DNA of 64,000 bases from Marsupella aquatica (taxonomy: Eukaryota; Marchantiophyta): assembly GCA_973895155.1 (NCBI GenBank), contig OZ316893.1, forward strand, positions 23,498,001 through 23,562,000, read 5' to 3'. A model generated the notes under the pieces. The model was not told where the DNA came from, searched no databases, and was given only the letters and a program-made list of their open reading frames with translations. The translations under genes and the position numbers were made by a program. Numbering within the stretch: position 1 is the first letter of the stretch; the number at the start of each line of letters is the position of its first letter. Below are positions 10,188 through 20,730 of this stretch, piece after piece.

Positions 10188-10292
10188 TGTGGGTTTTGAA
10201 CACGTGTGGACATGAGTTCCACTTGTATTCCATTCTCTTGTGCTTGTGATGTGGCAGTGTGACTATGTGTGGATGTATGTGACAAACGATAT
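10188..10292 (+). repeat. truncated second LTR copy
   Basis: This repeats the first 105 bp of the upstream LTR (TGTGGGTTTTGAACACG and so on). It is cut at about 10292, where copia-type coding sequence on the opposite strand begins. A second LTR start abutting the first suggests an unequal recombination or nested insertion product. Confidence 0.65.
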
Positions 10293-11540
10293 AGATTGAC
10301 CGTTCCCTAAGTATACCATTCAGGAATGTTGTCTTCACCTCTAAAAGGATGGCCTCAAGGTCATAAAAAACCACCAAGGATAGAATGAGCCTTATAGATG
10401 TGATTTTCACTACTGGCGAAAAAGTATCCAAATAAAAAACCCCATAGACTTGAGAGTAGCCTTTGTATCTAACTTGCAATACTTCCATCCGGGTTATACT
10501 TCAACTTGAAAACCCACTGGCAACCCATCACTTTTTAATTCTGACTATGGCCATGTGTTGTTTTCCTTCAATGAGTGTAACTCATCATTAATGGCTTTCC
10601 TCCAGTGTTCTGCATCTAGTCTTGTAAGTGCCTCCTTCAAAGAAATAAGTTCTACCGTTCTTGGACCAGATTCAGTCACTAAGGCCACAATGGCTGAATT
10701 GGAGTCAAAACCATATCTTCTCATTGTATCTTCTTCATCTTTCCCCTTCCAAATTTTGGTTCTGAAAATTCAATGTGAGTAGAGGTATCATCTTCTATTG
10801 AACGTTCAAATTCATCAAAAGGTGTTGCAAAATGATTCTGTGGACATGGATCATGGTAGTGGACTATAACTTGGTTGTGGTTCTCTTGTAGTAGATGTGC
10901 CTGAAATTTCAAGAGCCTCTTCTCTAACATAACCTGGTGCATTAGCTCCCACTTGAGCTATTTAAGGTCGGCTAGTGCTAGTGTTGGTGCTCCCACTGGA
11001 CCTGATGCCGGTGCTAGTACTGGTGCTCCCACTGGAGTTGGTGTTGGTGCTAGTGCTATTTGAAGATCGAATAGCATCGGATCATCCAACTTTGAAGTAA
11101 CTGGTCCTTTTCCACCGGGTTGGTCCTCTTTAAATCAAACGTCTCTTATCACAATCACCTTGCGATCGGTTGTTCGTTGAACCCTATAGACATCTCTTGA
11201 TGTTGAGTCTTCTGGATATCCCAAAAAAGATGCAATCTTCGGGATGATTGACTTCCCTCGATGGTTTTTGTTGATGTTAAGATGCATTATACATCCAAAA
11301 ACCCTGTGATGTGATAAGTTTGGTTTTTTCCCATACTAAGTTAAGCTCATATGGTGTCTTGTTGACATCTAGTGCTTTTGTGAGTGTTCAATTTTGAAGG
11401 TAATTAACTGTATGAATAGCTTCCCCCAATAGGATTGAGACAGACCTGAATGATTCAACAAAGATAGAATCGACTCCACTAGTGTTCTATTATTTCTTTT
11501 AGCTAATCCATTTTGATGAGGAGCCTTTGCAACTGTAAAT
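10293..11540 (-). pseudogene. Ty1/copia pol fragment (integrase C-terminus to start of RT)
   Basis: Read on the minus strand, from about 11540 down, this is decayed copia polyprotein. The integrase tail/linker lies around 11330-11100 (it includes a GYPEDSTSRDVYRVQ-like reading) and a low-complexity linker around 11060-10940. Further linker frames lie at 10942-10721. The start of RT is in the frame at 10488-10290, with GYSQVYGVFYLDTFSPVVKI followed by AILLEVKTTFLNGI. No protease, gag or RNase H is present, so it is an internal fragment of about 1.25 kb. Its left edge abuts the truncated gypsy LTR and its right edge the F-box array. Confidence 0.75.
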
Positions 11541-11551
11541 TGCCATCAATG

Positions 11552-11608
11552 TGACACCATATGAGCTTAACTTAGTATGAGCTTAACTTAGTATGAGCTT
11601 AACTCAGG
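11552..11608. repeat. tandem TATGAGCTTAACTTAG repeat at the copia/F-box junction
   Basis: Three units of a 16-bp sequence (TATGAGCTTAACTTAG, last unit with CTCAG) follow each other. A longer piece that includes ACACCATATGAGCTTAACTTAG is also present inverted at about 11330-11353 inside the copia remnant. This looks like a local repair or rearrangement scar at the boundary. Confidence 0.6.
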
Positions 11609-11614
11609 GTGCAT

Positions 11615-12480
11615 AAAATTTCTTAAAACTTTGGTGGACAGTTGAGAAAGGTTTTAAACACTGTCTGCTTGGTCGCCCGCTCGGCAGATACGAAGGCTTA
11701 TGGTTCTGTTCAAAGATTTCGTAAGTAATGCAGTTGAAACTCAAATTGTGTTGCCCTTCTAATATAAATAGTCTTCTTGGAATCGAAGCCGGACAAGAGC
11801 CTGACACAATCTATCATATCGGTGCAATATGTTTGTGAACTGAGCCAAATCTCCCGGTTACTACAGAATATTTAAACCCTTCGTCTGTGTTACTGCACAT
11901 TTCAGTGCCGATGAGGAGAATCGGCATCAAGCCATCCACAGAAGCAGACCGGATCGCATGGACTTTGCATGCTGAGACAAGTTCTGGAGACTGCTGTTCA
12001 TGTCTACTGCCTTCAAACGTTAGCGAATGAAGTCTAATGGGTATTGTCAACTTTGTATCTAACGTCAGGGCCCGAATCTTGAAGATCTTCTGTATTTTAT
12101 TGGATGATGACTCCAGTCTGTCATCAAGCTGATACAAGCATGTCAAGAATGCAGTCAGTTAAAATTGATTGGGTGATGGTATTGGCGTCCTGTATGTGCG
12201 GTTCGGAACCCACCTGCAATGCTGGTATTGTCACTAGGAAATAAAATTGATCGGAGGTAAGTAAACCAATTCCTAACACCTGTCCAGCTCTTTGGAGAAA
12301 TGAGCAGCTGCTATTGCTGCGTCTGTAGTCAGTCTCACTTCCTGTCGTGCATCTAGCTCTCTGGGGAAGAGCAACAGCGATGGTTCTGCAGTCTGTAGTC
12401 AGTCTCACTTCCTGTCGTGCATCCAGCTCTCTGCGAAAGAGCAACAGCGATGGTTCTGGCGTCTCTAGTCACCATTTTCC
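11615..12480. repeat. duplicated upstream block of the F-box array (copy I)
   Basis: This non-coding segment is similar over hundreds of bases to 23,420-24,230 downstream of the last F-box gene. Shared stretches include GTGGACAGTTGAGA, CTTGGTCGCCCGC, and CGGAACCCACCTG before a GATCGGAGGT block. A shorter version with an internal loss occurs at about 20,730-20,940. It is part of the repeating unit of the tandem array. Open frames on the minus strand here (11604-11807, 11814-12146, 12124-12444) are not supported: they are not conserved between copies. Confidence 0.6.
12283..12465 (+). repeat. tandem promoter-proximal repeat, period 70 bp
   Basis: Two near-identical 70-bp units begin at 12321 and 12391 (GTCTGTAGTCAGTCTCACTTCC, ending GCAACAGCGATGGTTCTG). 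A more diverged partial unit precedes them. The same module, in different copy number, precedes each F-box locus of the array, so it may hold upstream promoter elements. Confidence 0.6.
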
Positions 12481-12509
12481 GTCATCTGCCACACACACTA
12501 TCAGCAATC

Positions 12510-12516
12510 TATATAA
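12510..12516 (+). promoter_or_regulatory. TATA box of F-box/kelch gene 1
   Basis: TATATAA followed by GGAGCTAGTAGCAT and a CT-rich leader (TTCTCTCTCGCC). The same arrangement (TATA, GGAGCT, CT-rich leader, GTTCCGTCCACTGCAG) is present upstream of each array member. It is about 640 bp before the ATG. The leader probably contains a 5'UTR intron ending at TTTCCAG (about 13,138). Confidence 0.65.
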
Positions 12517-13158
12517 GGAGCTAGTAGCATTCCCATCTTCCTCATTCTTCATTCTTCACATCCTCTTTCATTCTCTCTCGCCTTGTTCTGCAATCGTTCC
12601 GTCCACTGCAGCCCTATTGTCGGCAGATCTCAACAACTTCGTGAGCTTGCTTTGGTGGACCCATTCCCGTTGTTGTATCTTTCGACATCTCTCTACAATT
12701 CTCTTCAAGATAATTGAGTTCTCTCAATCGAATCTGGAATCCAGTTTTGGTGCTTCACACGTTGTAAGCTTCTTGCACGATTGTAGATAAAGTATTCAAT
12801 TTAACTTAATGTAGTACTTTGGGGTTTAGCAGGTCGATTTGCGTTCCTATTGTTGAGAGGTTGAAGGCAAGTCAGTCGATATTCTGTGTTATTCAGTCTG
12901 CCATTGGCTGTCCAGAAAGTAGTCATCTGCGCCGTTTGCTACACTGTAAACAGACATTGTCACGGTTTTAGTAACCAAGTTTTAAGTCCGAATCTGTCAA
13001 CGTTTTTTGGCTTGCGCTCGAGCTAGTACAATTGTATTCACTGCATTTATCTGCTTTCAGTCATAGGGAAGATCTGGAGGTACCTGATCACGGTGAGAAT
13101 TCGATTTTCTCTTTGATTTTGCTAGGTTTCTTTCCAGGAAATTATACCCGACTTTACA

Positions 13159-14235
13159 ATGGGCTCTCAAGGCATTTCTTCTGTGTATGAGGAACTTCTT
13201 CCTGGCATCCCGGATGACGTTGCTTTAAACGAGATTGCTACAAAGATCGCAGGAAAGGATGTGGGTACCTTGTCTTTAGTAAGTCCTCGATGGCGACAAG
13301 AAATTCAGCATCGAGTGGTCTATGACTCGAGACTGCGAAGGTGTTCCACAGATACTCACGTAGTCCTTCGAGTGTGGGGTCGCTGGTTCAATGGATTTTG
13401 TCTTTATTCCTTGACCGACCACACTCTGCATCAATTTCATCGACTCCCAAACCGTCGCTTTTCGTTCCAGTTCATTACCTTGGATGGTAAATTATATGTC
13501 TTAGGAGGAGAAAGCTGGTGGACCGAGAGAAATCCTGAAAATGATTCCAGAAAAGTATTTGTCTTGGATTTGGCTGGACAACAGAAGTGGAAGGAATGTG
13601 CAAGTATGCTGCAACCACGACGAGAGTTTGGATGTGGTGTCATGAATGGGAAGATTTATGTATTTGGTGGTAGTTCTGTCGGCTACGGGCATCATCCAGA
13701 AGGCGCATCAGAGGTGTATGACCCGGAGCTGGACGCTTGGTCCCCGGTAAAGAGCATGCCACTAGGGGAAATGAGCCATATCGTTAGACCCGTAGGTGAA
13801 GAGCTTTTTGTGCAAGGTCGGGATCCATCTCCATTTCAAGTTTACCATCCAGGTAGTGATCAGTGGCGAACCCTGGAGCTGAGAGGATATGCGCGACGAA
13901 TGTTCATTTTCCGCGGAGAATTCTATAAGTTCAGTGAGCATGGCATTGAAATCTACGACAATGAAAACAGTTTGTGGATACTTCGGTGTTATATCTCATG
14001 TGATGAACTTGGACCGGTTCATTCTGTAGTGATTCATCCCAAGTTTATTTTACCTGTGAATAACGAGCTGTTAGCGAACATGAGTTGGTGCAATGCAGCG
14101 AACCGAACCCAGGGAAACTCTCTGCTTCTAAGTTCCGGCTTCGGGGGCAGGGGCCAGGACGTAGTGTGGCGGAAAGCACCACTCACTTTTGAATATCAAA
14201 CGTTGAGTGATTTCATGTGCCTTGTTGAGCTTTGA
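13159..14235 (+). CDS. F-box/kelch-repeat protein (array member 1)
   Basis: An intact single-exon frame of 358 codons. The N-terminal 50 residues form an F-box-like domain (LLPGIPDDVALNEIATKI, then LSLVSPRWRQEIQHR), the SKP1-binding module of SCF ubiquitin ligases. Kelch repeats follow, with the typical Gly-Gly and Trp/Tyr spacing: FITLDGKLYVLGG, RREFGCGVMNGKIYVFGG, VGEELFVQG. They presumably form a beta-propeller that binds the degradation substrate, which cannot be inferred. The start matches the start in the other two copies (M-x-S-Q). It has its own TATA promoter, and polyadenylation signals AATAAA at 14392 and 14423. It is 5' to a pseudogene copy and about 8 kb from the second intact paralogue. 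Confidence 0.9.
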   Translation: MGSQGISSVYEELLPGIPDDVALNEIATKIAGKDVGTLSLVSPRWRQEIQHRVVYDSRLRRCSTDTHVVLRVWGRWFNGFCLYSLTDHTLHQFHRLPNRRFSFQFITLDGKLYVLGGESWWTERNPENDSRKVFVLDLAGQQKWKECASMLQPRREFGCGVMNGKIYVFGGSSVGYGHHPEGASEVYDPELDAWSPVKSMPLGEMSHIVRPVGEELFVQGRDPSPFQVYHPGSDQWRTLELRGYARRMFIFRGEFYKFSEHGIEIYDNENSLWILRCYISCDELGPVHSVVIHPKFILPVNNELLANMSWCNAANRTQGNSLLLSSGFGGRGQDVVWRKAPLTFEYQTLSDFMCLVEL

Positions 14236-14391
14236 ATACGTACTTGACGACAATGTTATGATCATGTTGTGGAGAGTACTGCTTGATCGCTAAAGATCCT
14301 GAACTCGTGGTTTAGATCTGGTTCTGTTTAGCGTAAGTACTGATTGTCCGGAAATGAAGGAGGACATATATCCCGGCGAGGAGGGATTCTG

Positions 14392-14428
14392 AATAAATGT
14401 CTGTGTCGTTTGATTCCTTGTAAATAAA
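14392..14428 (+). terminator. polyadenylation signals of F-box gene 1
   Basis: Two AATAAA hexamers, at 14392-14397 and 14423-14428, lie 157-190 bp past the stop codon. The pair is conserved in position after the pseudogene copy (16505 and 16536). Confidence 0.55.
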
Positions 14429-14583
14429 ATGTCTTTCGTATGGCGCCAATTCAAAAAGCAACAAAAGCCTCTATTGAAGCACCCAGCCCCCTGCGGAAGA
14501 GGGTATGTATGGGTCTGCCGTCAGACCCATACCTGCCAGACCCATACCTGCCGTCTCGTCACTACTAGATATAGTAAGCGCGG

Positions 14584-14590
14584 ATATAAG
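14584..14590 (+). promoter_or_regulatory. TATA-like element of F-box copy 2
   Basis: ATATAAG followed by GGCTGGTAGCATGCACATCTTCC aligns with the TATA and leader of copies 1 and 3. It starts a weaker match to the consensus TATATAA than in the intact genes. Confidence 0.5.
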
Positions 14591-15266
14591 GGCTGGTAGC
14601 ATGCACATCTTCCTCGTTATTCATTCTTCAGATCCCCTTCTTTCTCTCTCGGTTTGTTCAGCAATCGTTCCGTCCACTGCAGCCCGGTTGTCGGCAGGCC
14701 GGTCACATCCAAACCGTGAGCTCGCTGCGGTTCCACGTGAATCTTTGCTCGACCCCAGTTCCATTCTTATGTTTCGACTTCTCCAGGCTATAATTGTCTT
14801 CAAAATAATCGATTTCTTTCAATCGAATTTTGTCTCCAGCTTTCGTGCTTCACTTCGTTGTAAGCTTCTTGCAGGATTTGTGAATAGAGTATTCAATTCA
14901 GTTTAATATAGTACTTTAGCAGCAATTGTAACTGCGTCCATTTTGTAGTGAGGCTAAATGCAAGTCTGTCGATGTCCTGTGTTATTCCGTCTACCTTTGC
15001 CTGTCCAGAAACTAGGAATCAGCGCCGTTTGCTACACTGTAAACATGCATTATTAGGGCTTTAGTAAACAATTTCTAGGTCCGAATTTCTGAACGTTGTT
15101 TGGCTTGCGCTGAAGCTAGTTTACGGTTTAAGGCATCATTGTATTCATGTCATTTATTTGTTTCCACTCATGGGGAAGAGCTGGTGGTACCTGATTATGG
15201 TGACAATTCGATTGTTTCTTTGACTTTTCTAGGTTTGTTTCCACCACACTTATACACAAGTTTACC

Positions 15267-16346
15267 ATGGACTCTCAGCAAATTTCTTCTTCGCGGGAGG
15301 AACTTCTTCCTGGCATCCCGGATGACGTTGCTTTGGACGAGATTGCAACAAAGATCGCAGGGAAGGATGTGGGTACCTTGTCTTTGGTAAGTCCTCGATG
15401 GCGGAATGAAATTCAGCATCGAGTAGTCCACAACTCGAGGCTTCGCAGGCGTTCCACAGAAACTCACGTAGTCCTTTATATTTGGGGTCGTGGTTTGAAG
15501 AATGGATTGTGTCTTTATTCCTTGAGCGACCAAACTCTGCGTCAACTTCCTCGAGTCCCAAACCGTTCGCTTTTCGTACCAGTTCATATCATTAGATAGT
15601 AGAGTATATATCTTGGGAGGAGAAAGCTGGTTGGGTGAGGGATGTCCCGAACTTGATTGCAGAAAAGTATTTGTGTTGGATTTGGTTGGACAACAGCTGT
15701 GGACCTAATATGTATTCGTTAGCCACTAAGACGAGACTTTAAATGTGGTGTCATGGATGGGAAGATTTACGTATTTGGTGGTACTTCTGTCGGCTACGAG
15801 CATCATCCTGAAGGCGTATCAGAGGTCTATGACCCGGAGGTCGACGCTTGGTTCCCGGTGAAGAGCATGGCACCAGGGAGAATGAGCGCTATCGTTACAC
15901 CTGTAGGTGAAGAGCTCTTTGTGCAAGGTCGGGATGCATCTCCATTTCAAGTTTATCATCCAGGTAAGGATCAGTGGCGAGCCGTGGAGCTGAGAGAGTA
16001 TGCGCCACAAATATTCAATTTCCGCGGGGAATTCTATCAGTTCAGTGAACATGGCATTCAAATCTACGATACTGAAAACAGTTTGTTGTGGACACATCGG
16101 TGTTCAATCAGATGGGATGAGCTTGGACCGGTTGGCACGAGAATTTCCCCCAAGTTTATTTTACCTGTGAATAATGAGCTCTTAGCGAACGTGAAGTAGA
16201 TCAACGCAACGAACTTAACCCATGGACACTGTCTGCTGCTGAGTTCCGGGTTCGGGAGCAAGGGCCAGGACGTAGTGTGGCGGAAAGCACCACACTCGTT
16301 TGAATCTCAAACGTTGAGTAGTTTCTTGTGCCTTGTTGAGCTTTGA
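15267..16346 (+). pseudogene. F-box/kelch-repeat pseudogene (array member 2)
   Basis: Collinear with the two intact members from the ATG (MDSQQISSSREELLPGIPDD) to the final GAG-CTT-TGA at 16346, but disabled. An extra T in AACCGTTCGC (about 15566) shifts the frame after residue 101. An in-frame TAG follows at about 15598, more stops lie around 15708-15740, and a TGG-to-TAG change ends the kelch part at 16197-16199. The F-box reading (110 codons) and a kelch reading (15753-16199) are each still open. It retains a promoter-like region and paired AATAAA signals. A truncated F-box-only product is possible but there is no evidence for it. Confidence 0.88.
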
Positions 16347-16659
16347 ATACGTACTTGACCACAATTTTATGATCTTTTATTACAGAGTAGAGTACTGTTT
16401 GATCGCTAAAGTTCCTGATCAACTCAATCATGGTTTAGATCTGGTTTTGGTTAGCGTAAGTAGGATGGGCTCACGCAGGACATCTCGGCAAAGAGGGAGT
16501 TCTGAATAAATTTATGTGTCGTTCGTTTCCATGTCAATAAAATATATTTTATATGGTGCCAGTGCAAGTAGCAGCACAAGCACTATTGAAGCGATTCTGC
16601 AGACTTTGAAGTTTGTCCAAGGCTCATCTGAACTCGAAGAGAATGAGTGAAATTGAATT

Positions 16660-17130
16660 CTATCCTGTGAGCTATATGTATGGGCGGCGGATGGAGAGCG
16701 GAGCTATAACAAGTGCGGAAGGGGAAAGTGTAATAAATGTAGTAAAGTAGTAAAAGGTGGGGAAAAAATGAGAAGTAAATTTGTGCACACCAAAAATTGA
16801 AATTGAAATTAAAAAATTAAAACAAAAACTCTCCCTCTGCGAGACCATGCTTGGTGAGAGCATGAGATGCAAGATTGGTGATGATAATCATTTATTATCT
16901 ACAAAACTAAATCTTTTACACCAAGACATATTTATGCAATGAAACCCTAAATGTAACAACATCATTTACACAATGAAATTTTTTCTACATCACCTCTTTT
17001 GTTAACAATATTTTTTCCACAAGGACATCTTTGGTGCATATGATCTTTAGCACAACAATAGTTTTATGCAATATATGACATCTTTTGCCCAGCAATTTTT
17101 TGGGTGCAAATCAAGGAGAAGAAGCTTGCC
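16660..17130. other. AT-rich intergenic stretch without a gene
   Basis: Nothing coding is supported here. It leads into the CATCTTT repeat block, and short AACATC and ACATCTTT variants already appear from about 16,950. Confidence 0.5.
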
Positions 17131-17640
17131 CATATTCATTTGGATTGCTTTGACATCTTTGTCTCTCCTTAGTTGACATTTGTTTCTCGCCTTGACATCT
17201 TTGCCTTGTCTTGACATCTTTTCCTCGCCTCAAAACTGTTTCCTCCCTCAACATACTTTCCTCACCTCTACTTTGCGCGCCTTCACATCTTTTCCTTGCC
17301 TCAAAATCTTTTGTGCAATGCTTGCCTACATTTCTTTGCATTTCCTCGACGTCTTTGTCTCACCTTGACATCATTTGCTCCCTTCAACATTTTGTCCTCA
17401 CCTCAACATCATTTTTCCTCACTCCCATATCTTTTGTGCAACACACAGACATTAAGGTTTTGCTTCCAGATTCCGAGGAGGATCTTGCAAGGTTGACCAA
17501 AAATGTTGTATATGATGTTCTTTATTGAGCATCAATAAACTTGCATGAGTGTTGTATTAATATCTTCAACATGTACTCATCTTTTTATTAAGCATCTTAA
17601 TATGTATTCATTAGCTCAATACCTGTGCGTTGCACAAAAG
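17131..17640. repeat. degenerate TTGACATCTTTCCTC tandem block with inverted terminal motif
   Basis: Between 17131 and 17460 the motif TTGACATCTTTGTCTCGCC and variants recur roughly every 18-25 bp. The block ends in CTTTTGTGCAACACACAG (17431-17448). Its near-complement CTGTGCGTTGCACAAAAG occurs at 17623-17640, just before the next, oppositely oriented block. The same family recurs at 57.3-57.6 and 58.1-58.5 kb. ORFs across it are repeat artefacts. Confidence 0.7.
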
Positions 17641-18110
17641 AAGTCATGTCGGCCAAGATGTCGTTGAGAAAAAAAGATGTCGTGTCTGCCAAGAGGTTGT
17701 TGAGAGAAAAGATGTAGTGTCAACCAAGAGGTCGTGGAGAGAAAAGATGTTGTGTCGGCCAAGAGGTCATGGAGAGAAAAGATGTTGTGTCAGCCAAGAG
17801 GTCGTGGAGAAAAAAGATGTAGTGTCGGCCAAGAGGTTGTTGAGAAAAAAAGATGGCCAAGAGGTCGTTAAGAGAAAAGAAGTCATTGAGGAAAAAATTT
17901 GTCATGTCGGCCAAGAGGTCGTTGAGAAAAAATATGTCGTCTTGGCCAAGATGTCTTTGAGAAAAAAATGTCATGTCGGCCAAGATGTTGTCAAGAAAAC
18001 AATTGTCATGTCGGCCAAGATGTCGTTGAGAAAAAATATGTTGTGTCGGCAAAGATATCATTGAGGGAAAAGATGTCATGTCAGCCAAGACATCGTTGAG
18101 GGAAAATACC
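17640..18110. repeat. minisatellite, unit near GTCGGCCAAGAGGTCGTTGAG
   Basis: About eleven imperfect units of 37-45 bp (GTGTCGGCCAAGAGGTCG, then TTGAGAGAAAAGAT). They are in the opposite sense to the CATCTTT block at 17.13-17.46 kb, since GATGTC and AAGATG are the complement of its motif. The 144-codon open frame over it simply reflects the repeat. Confidence 0.75.
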
Positions 18111-18725
18111 CGTGCATTGCACAAAAGATGTCCTTGAAGTCATTTTGCCAAAGAAGTCATTTTGCCAAAGATGCCATTATGTGAAAGATGTTGAATGATA
18201 AGAAAAATGTGTCATTTTGCCAAAGATATCGTGAAGTAAAAGATGTTATAAAGAAAAAAAAGGTGTCGTTTCATCCAAGTTGTCATTATGTGAAAGATGT
18301 TATGAAGTAAAAAGTCAAGGAGAGAAGGAGCAAGTCTTTTTCTTTGTTTGTATATTACCCAAAATGCCCTTGCATTTGAATGGAGACCACTCTATACATT
18401 GGCGCAATGTTATATTATCGGATTCAGGTTTAAGGTTTTAGGGTTTAGCAAAGATGACCATTTTATCACTATCCTTTCAATCCCCGTGCGTTGCATAAAA
18501 GATGTTGTTTGGTTAAAGATGTTGTTGAGAAATAGCTCATGGTGCAAAAGATATCATTGAATAAAAAATTGCACAAAACTTTTTGTTGAATGAAAGATAT
18601 CATTGTGCAAAGTACTGGCCACGGCAGCCACAAAAGTTCCCTTTTTCTTTTTTTCTCCTTGCACAAAAAAATTCTTTGAATAAAAGATATCATTGCACAA
18701 ACCACTGGCTATGACAACCACAAAA
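18110..18725. repeat. degenerate AAAGATGTCATT / TGCACAAAAG repeat block
   Basis: A more diverged continuation of the minisatellite family. CCCGTGCATTGCACAAAAG (18109-18127) and CCCCGTGCGTTGCATAAAAG (18482-18501) recur, separated by CAAAGATGTCATT variants. A piece with the same order (AAAGATCTCATTGCC, then TACAACAAAATGAG) appears at about 38,780-38,880. Confidence 0.6.
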
Positions 18726-19579
18726 GTATAACAAAATGAGAGGTGTTTTCCCCCCCTTTTAAACTTTTTTTCCTCTTATGTTCCTTTTAAACCTTAACCT
18801 CCCCCTTTTCCCCATTTCACCATCACTCCACTCGCTCGCCGCCCCCTCCCTCCCCACCCGTGCGCGACTGGAGCCCTTCGAGGGGCTGCCCTACATTGCA
18901 AGTGTGCCCCTTGCCCAACAACTTGCCATCAACGTCCGTGTCATGCGTTTCACTATGTCTTTGGGCCTTATTACTGTTGTTTTTTGGCATTGAAAATGAT
19001 AGTGCAAATGACTCTAAAAATCACCACAAATATTGGGACAATAATTTTTTATTGATCAAGTGACTAAAATATTATTAGCAATTAAACTCCTCTTACCACT
19101 ATTATACAAAACTATGTTGCACTGTATAATATTGAATATGTAGAATACTCTGAGTATGTACAATACAGATCATGGAGGCCCGAAGGGAGTATCCTCCTTG
19201 ATCCTCGTGCATTGATTCTCGTGCATTAATTAAAGTCTTTCACTTTTTGGGGTGTCTGGTGTGATTATTTGGCTTGTGTTGGACAATGGTGTAACTTTTT
19301 GTGTCACACAAAACTCAATTCACATTTTGATTTTATTACTTACCTTTCATCACATTTTTAAATTTTTATGCCCTGCAAATTTGAATGACGACCACTCTAA
19401 AAAGTGACGCAACTGTGTATTATACTTTAGGATCTTCATCATATTTGCCATATCCCATGACATATGTGCCTTGCCTATTAAACATATTTATTTATTTATC
19501 TCAAAATGTTTTTATCTCCTCCTCATCTTTTCTCTCATGAACATCTTTTGCTCATCTCAATATCTTTGCATCCAAAAGC

Positions 19580-19652
19580 TTCATGAATTCATGAACCTGG
19601 TTTCGAGATTCCTTAATCTTGATCCAAGTTTTTTTTTATGAATTCATGAAGG
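19580..19652. repeat. paired TTCATGAATTCATGAA palindromes
   Basis: Two palindromes of the kind found four times in the 3.3-kb insertion (4315-7643) occur here at about 19580-19595 and 19637-19652. This suggests a related but unbounded element remnant. Confidence 0.5.
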
Positions 19653-19899
19653 GAATCTTGCATCAAGTTCAAGAATCTTGAAAAGAGAGAAAAAAGTGCA
19701 TACAAACATAAAGAAAATGATTAAAAGAATGTCTACTCAAGACAAAGAAAATGACAAAAAAATGAAATGGCACCGCACACAACAATTTATGAGTTTGGTG
19801 ACTTTCTTGTTATTTTATCTCACAAGCACAAACTCAATATTGGCCTTCATATTCTCGTTGAAAAATACTGAGCCAGTTTCAGATTCACTATATGGACCA

Positions 19900-20490
19900 A
19901 TCCCAAAAATCACAAATTACCGACCCATACTACTTACTTCAATTACAAAAAACCTGATAATGAGACCTGCTTCAATTCCTGAATCACTCCTGAGAGCACC
20001 TACATCATAGTTGTAGAATCAAGTTAATGAGTAGAAAACTCTAACTCACCTGGGGCATATATCCGAAGGTGCCACAAATAGTTGAAGTAGATACTTGTCC
20101 ATTGTCCACATTCTGGTATGCCACAAAGTAACTTGGAAATGCCTTAGTCAGAGAGTTTTGGTTCCAAATCTGCATCCAAAAGTATGGCACCTAGCTTCAA
20201 ATCTCTATGGATGATATGATCTGGAAATTTGTGGTGCAGGTACACCAATCCATGGGGTCACACCCAACAGTATTAATCTTTCAGCCTAGACGAGTCACAA
20301 AGAAAATACAGCTCATATGTTGTTGCAGCCTGTTTACCTTAGCCAAAGGAGCATAGAGATTAATCCCCGTCCTTTCCGTAGTCCATGCTAGGCTACTATC
20401 CCAATCAAACTCCAGCCCAAGTTCGGGTATAGCAATCAAAGCACCCTCGAATGCAACAACAAGAATGTTTCATCGGCCATGATTGAATGT
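19900..20490 (-). pseudogene. receptor-like protein kinase fragment (decayed)
   Basis: On the minus strand the catalytic core of a plant Ser/Thr kinase can be read with stops. [24 protein letters not shown] carries the HRDLK catalytic loop (complement of 20195-20209). It is followed by a stop where the Phe of DFG would be, then a degraded activation segment ending in a YAPG reading near 20050. Upstream (20460-20340) is a reading like a kinase alpha-D/E region, with a GT donor after it. Downstream (about 19995-19940) a weak DV..GVI..L reading continues. It resembles LRR-RLK kinase domains. No start, ectodomain or complete lobe remains. Confidence 0.6.
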
Positions 20491-20730
20491 GAGGATCGGA
20501 AAGACAAACGCCACAAAGATGAGATGGACTTAAAATTTCAACGGCATCGCGAATCTTTAGAGATGAACATGATCAAGCAATGAGAGAAGGTCGAGCTGAA
20601 CCAGAAACTCGGAGAGAGCTATGTCACCGCCTTGTGTAGAATTGGGGAAGCTAGGTCTCAAGCAGCTCGGGAAAGCTCTTCAAATGTGCAGCCGACATTT
20701 GTGATAGGGTGCACTGTTTTCTTCAGACTC
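20490..20730 (+). pseudogene. charged-helix fragment, duplicated with 23,205-23,420
   Basis: A segment starting GAGGATCGGAAAGACAAACGC is repeated at 23,209 with about 75-80% identity. In the downstream copy the reading is charged and heptad-like (RRRSEKLRDEHD). Frames differ between copies and stops are present, so it is probably a remnant of an exon or conserved leader carried along with the F-box duplication unit. Function unknown. Confidence 0.4.

Noticed and set aside
17630-18064. 144-codon frame over the minisatellite, considered as a repeat protein
   Set aside because: The unit length is irregular (37-45 bp), all frames on both strands are open in parts, and the sequence is derived from a non-coding repeat family found elsewhere.
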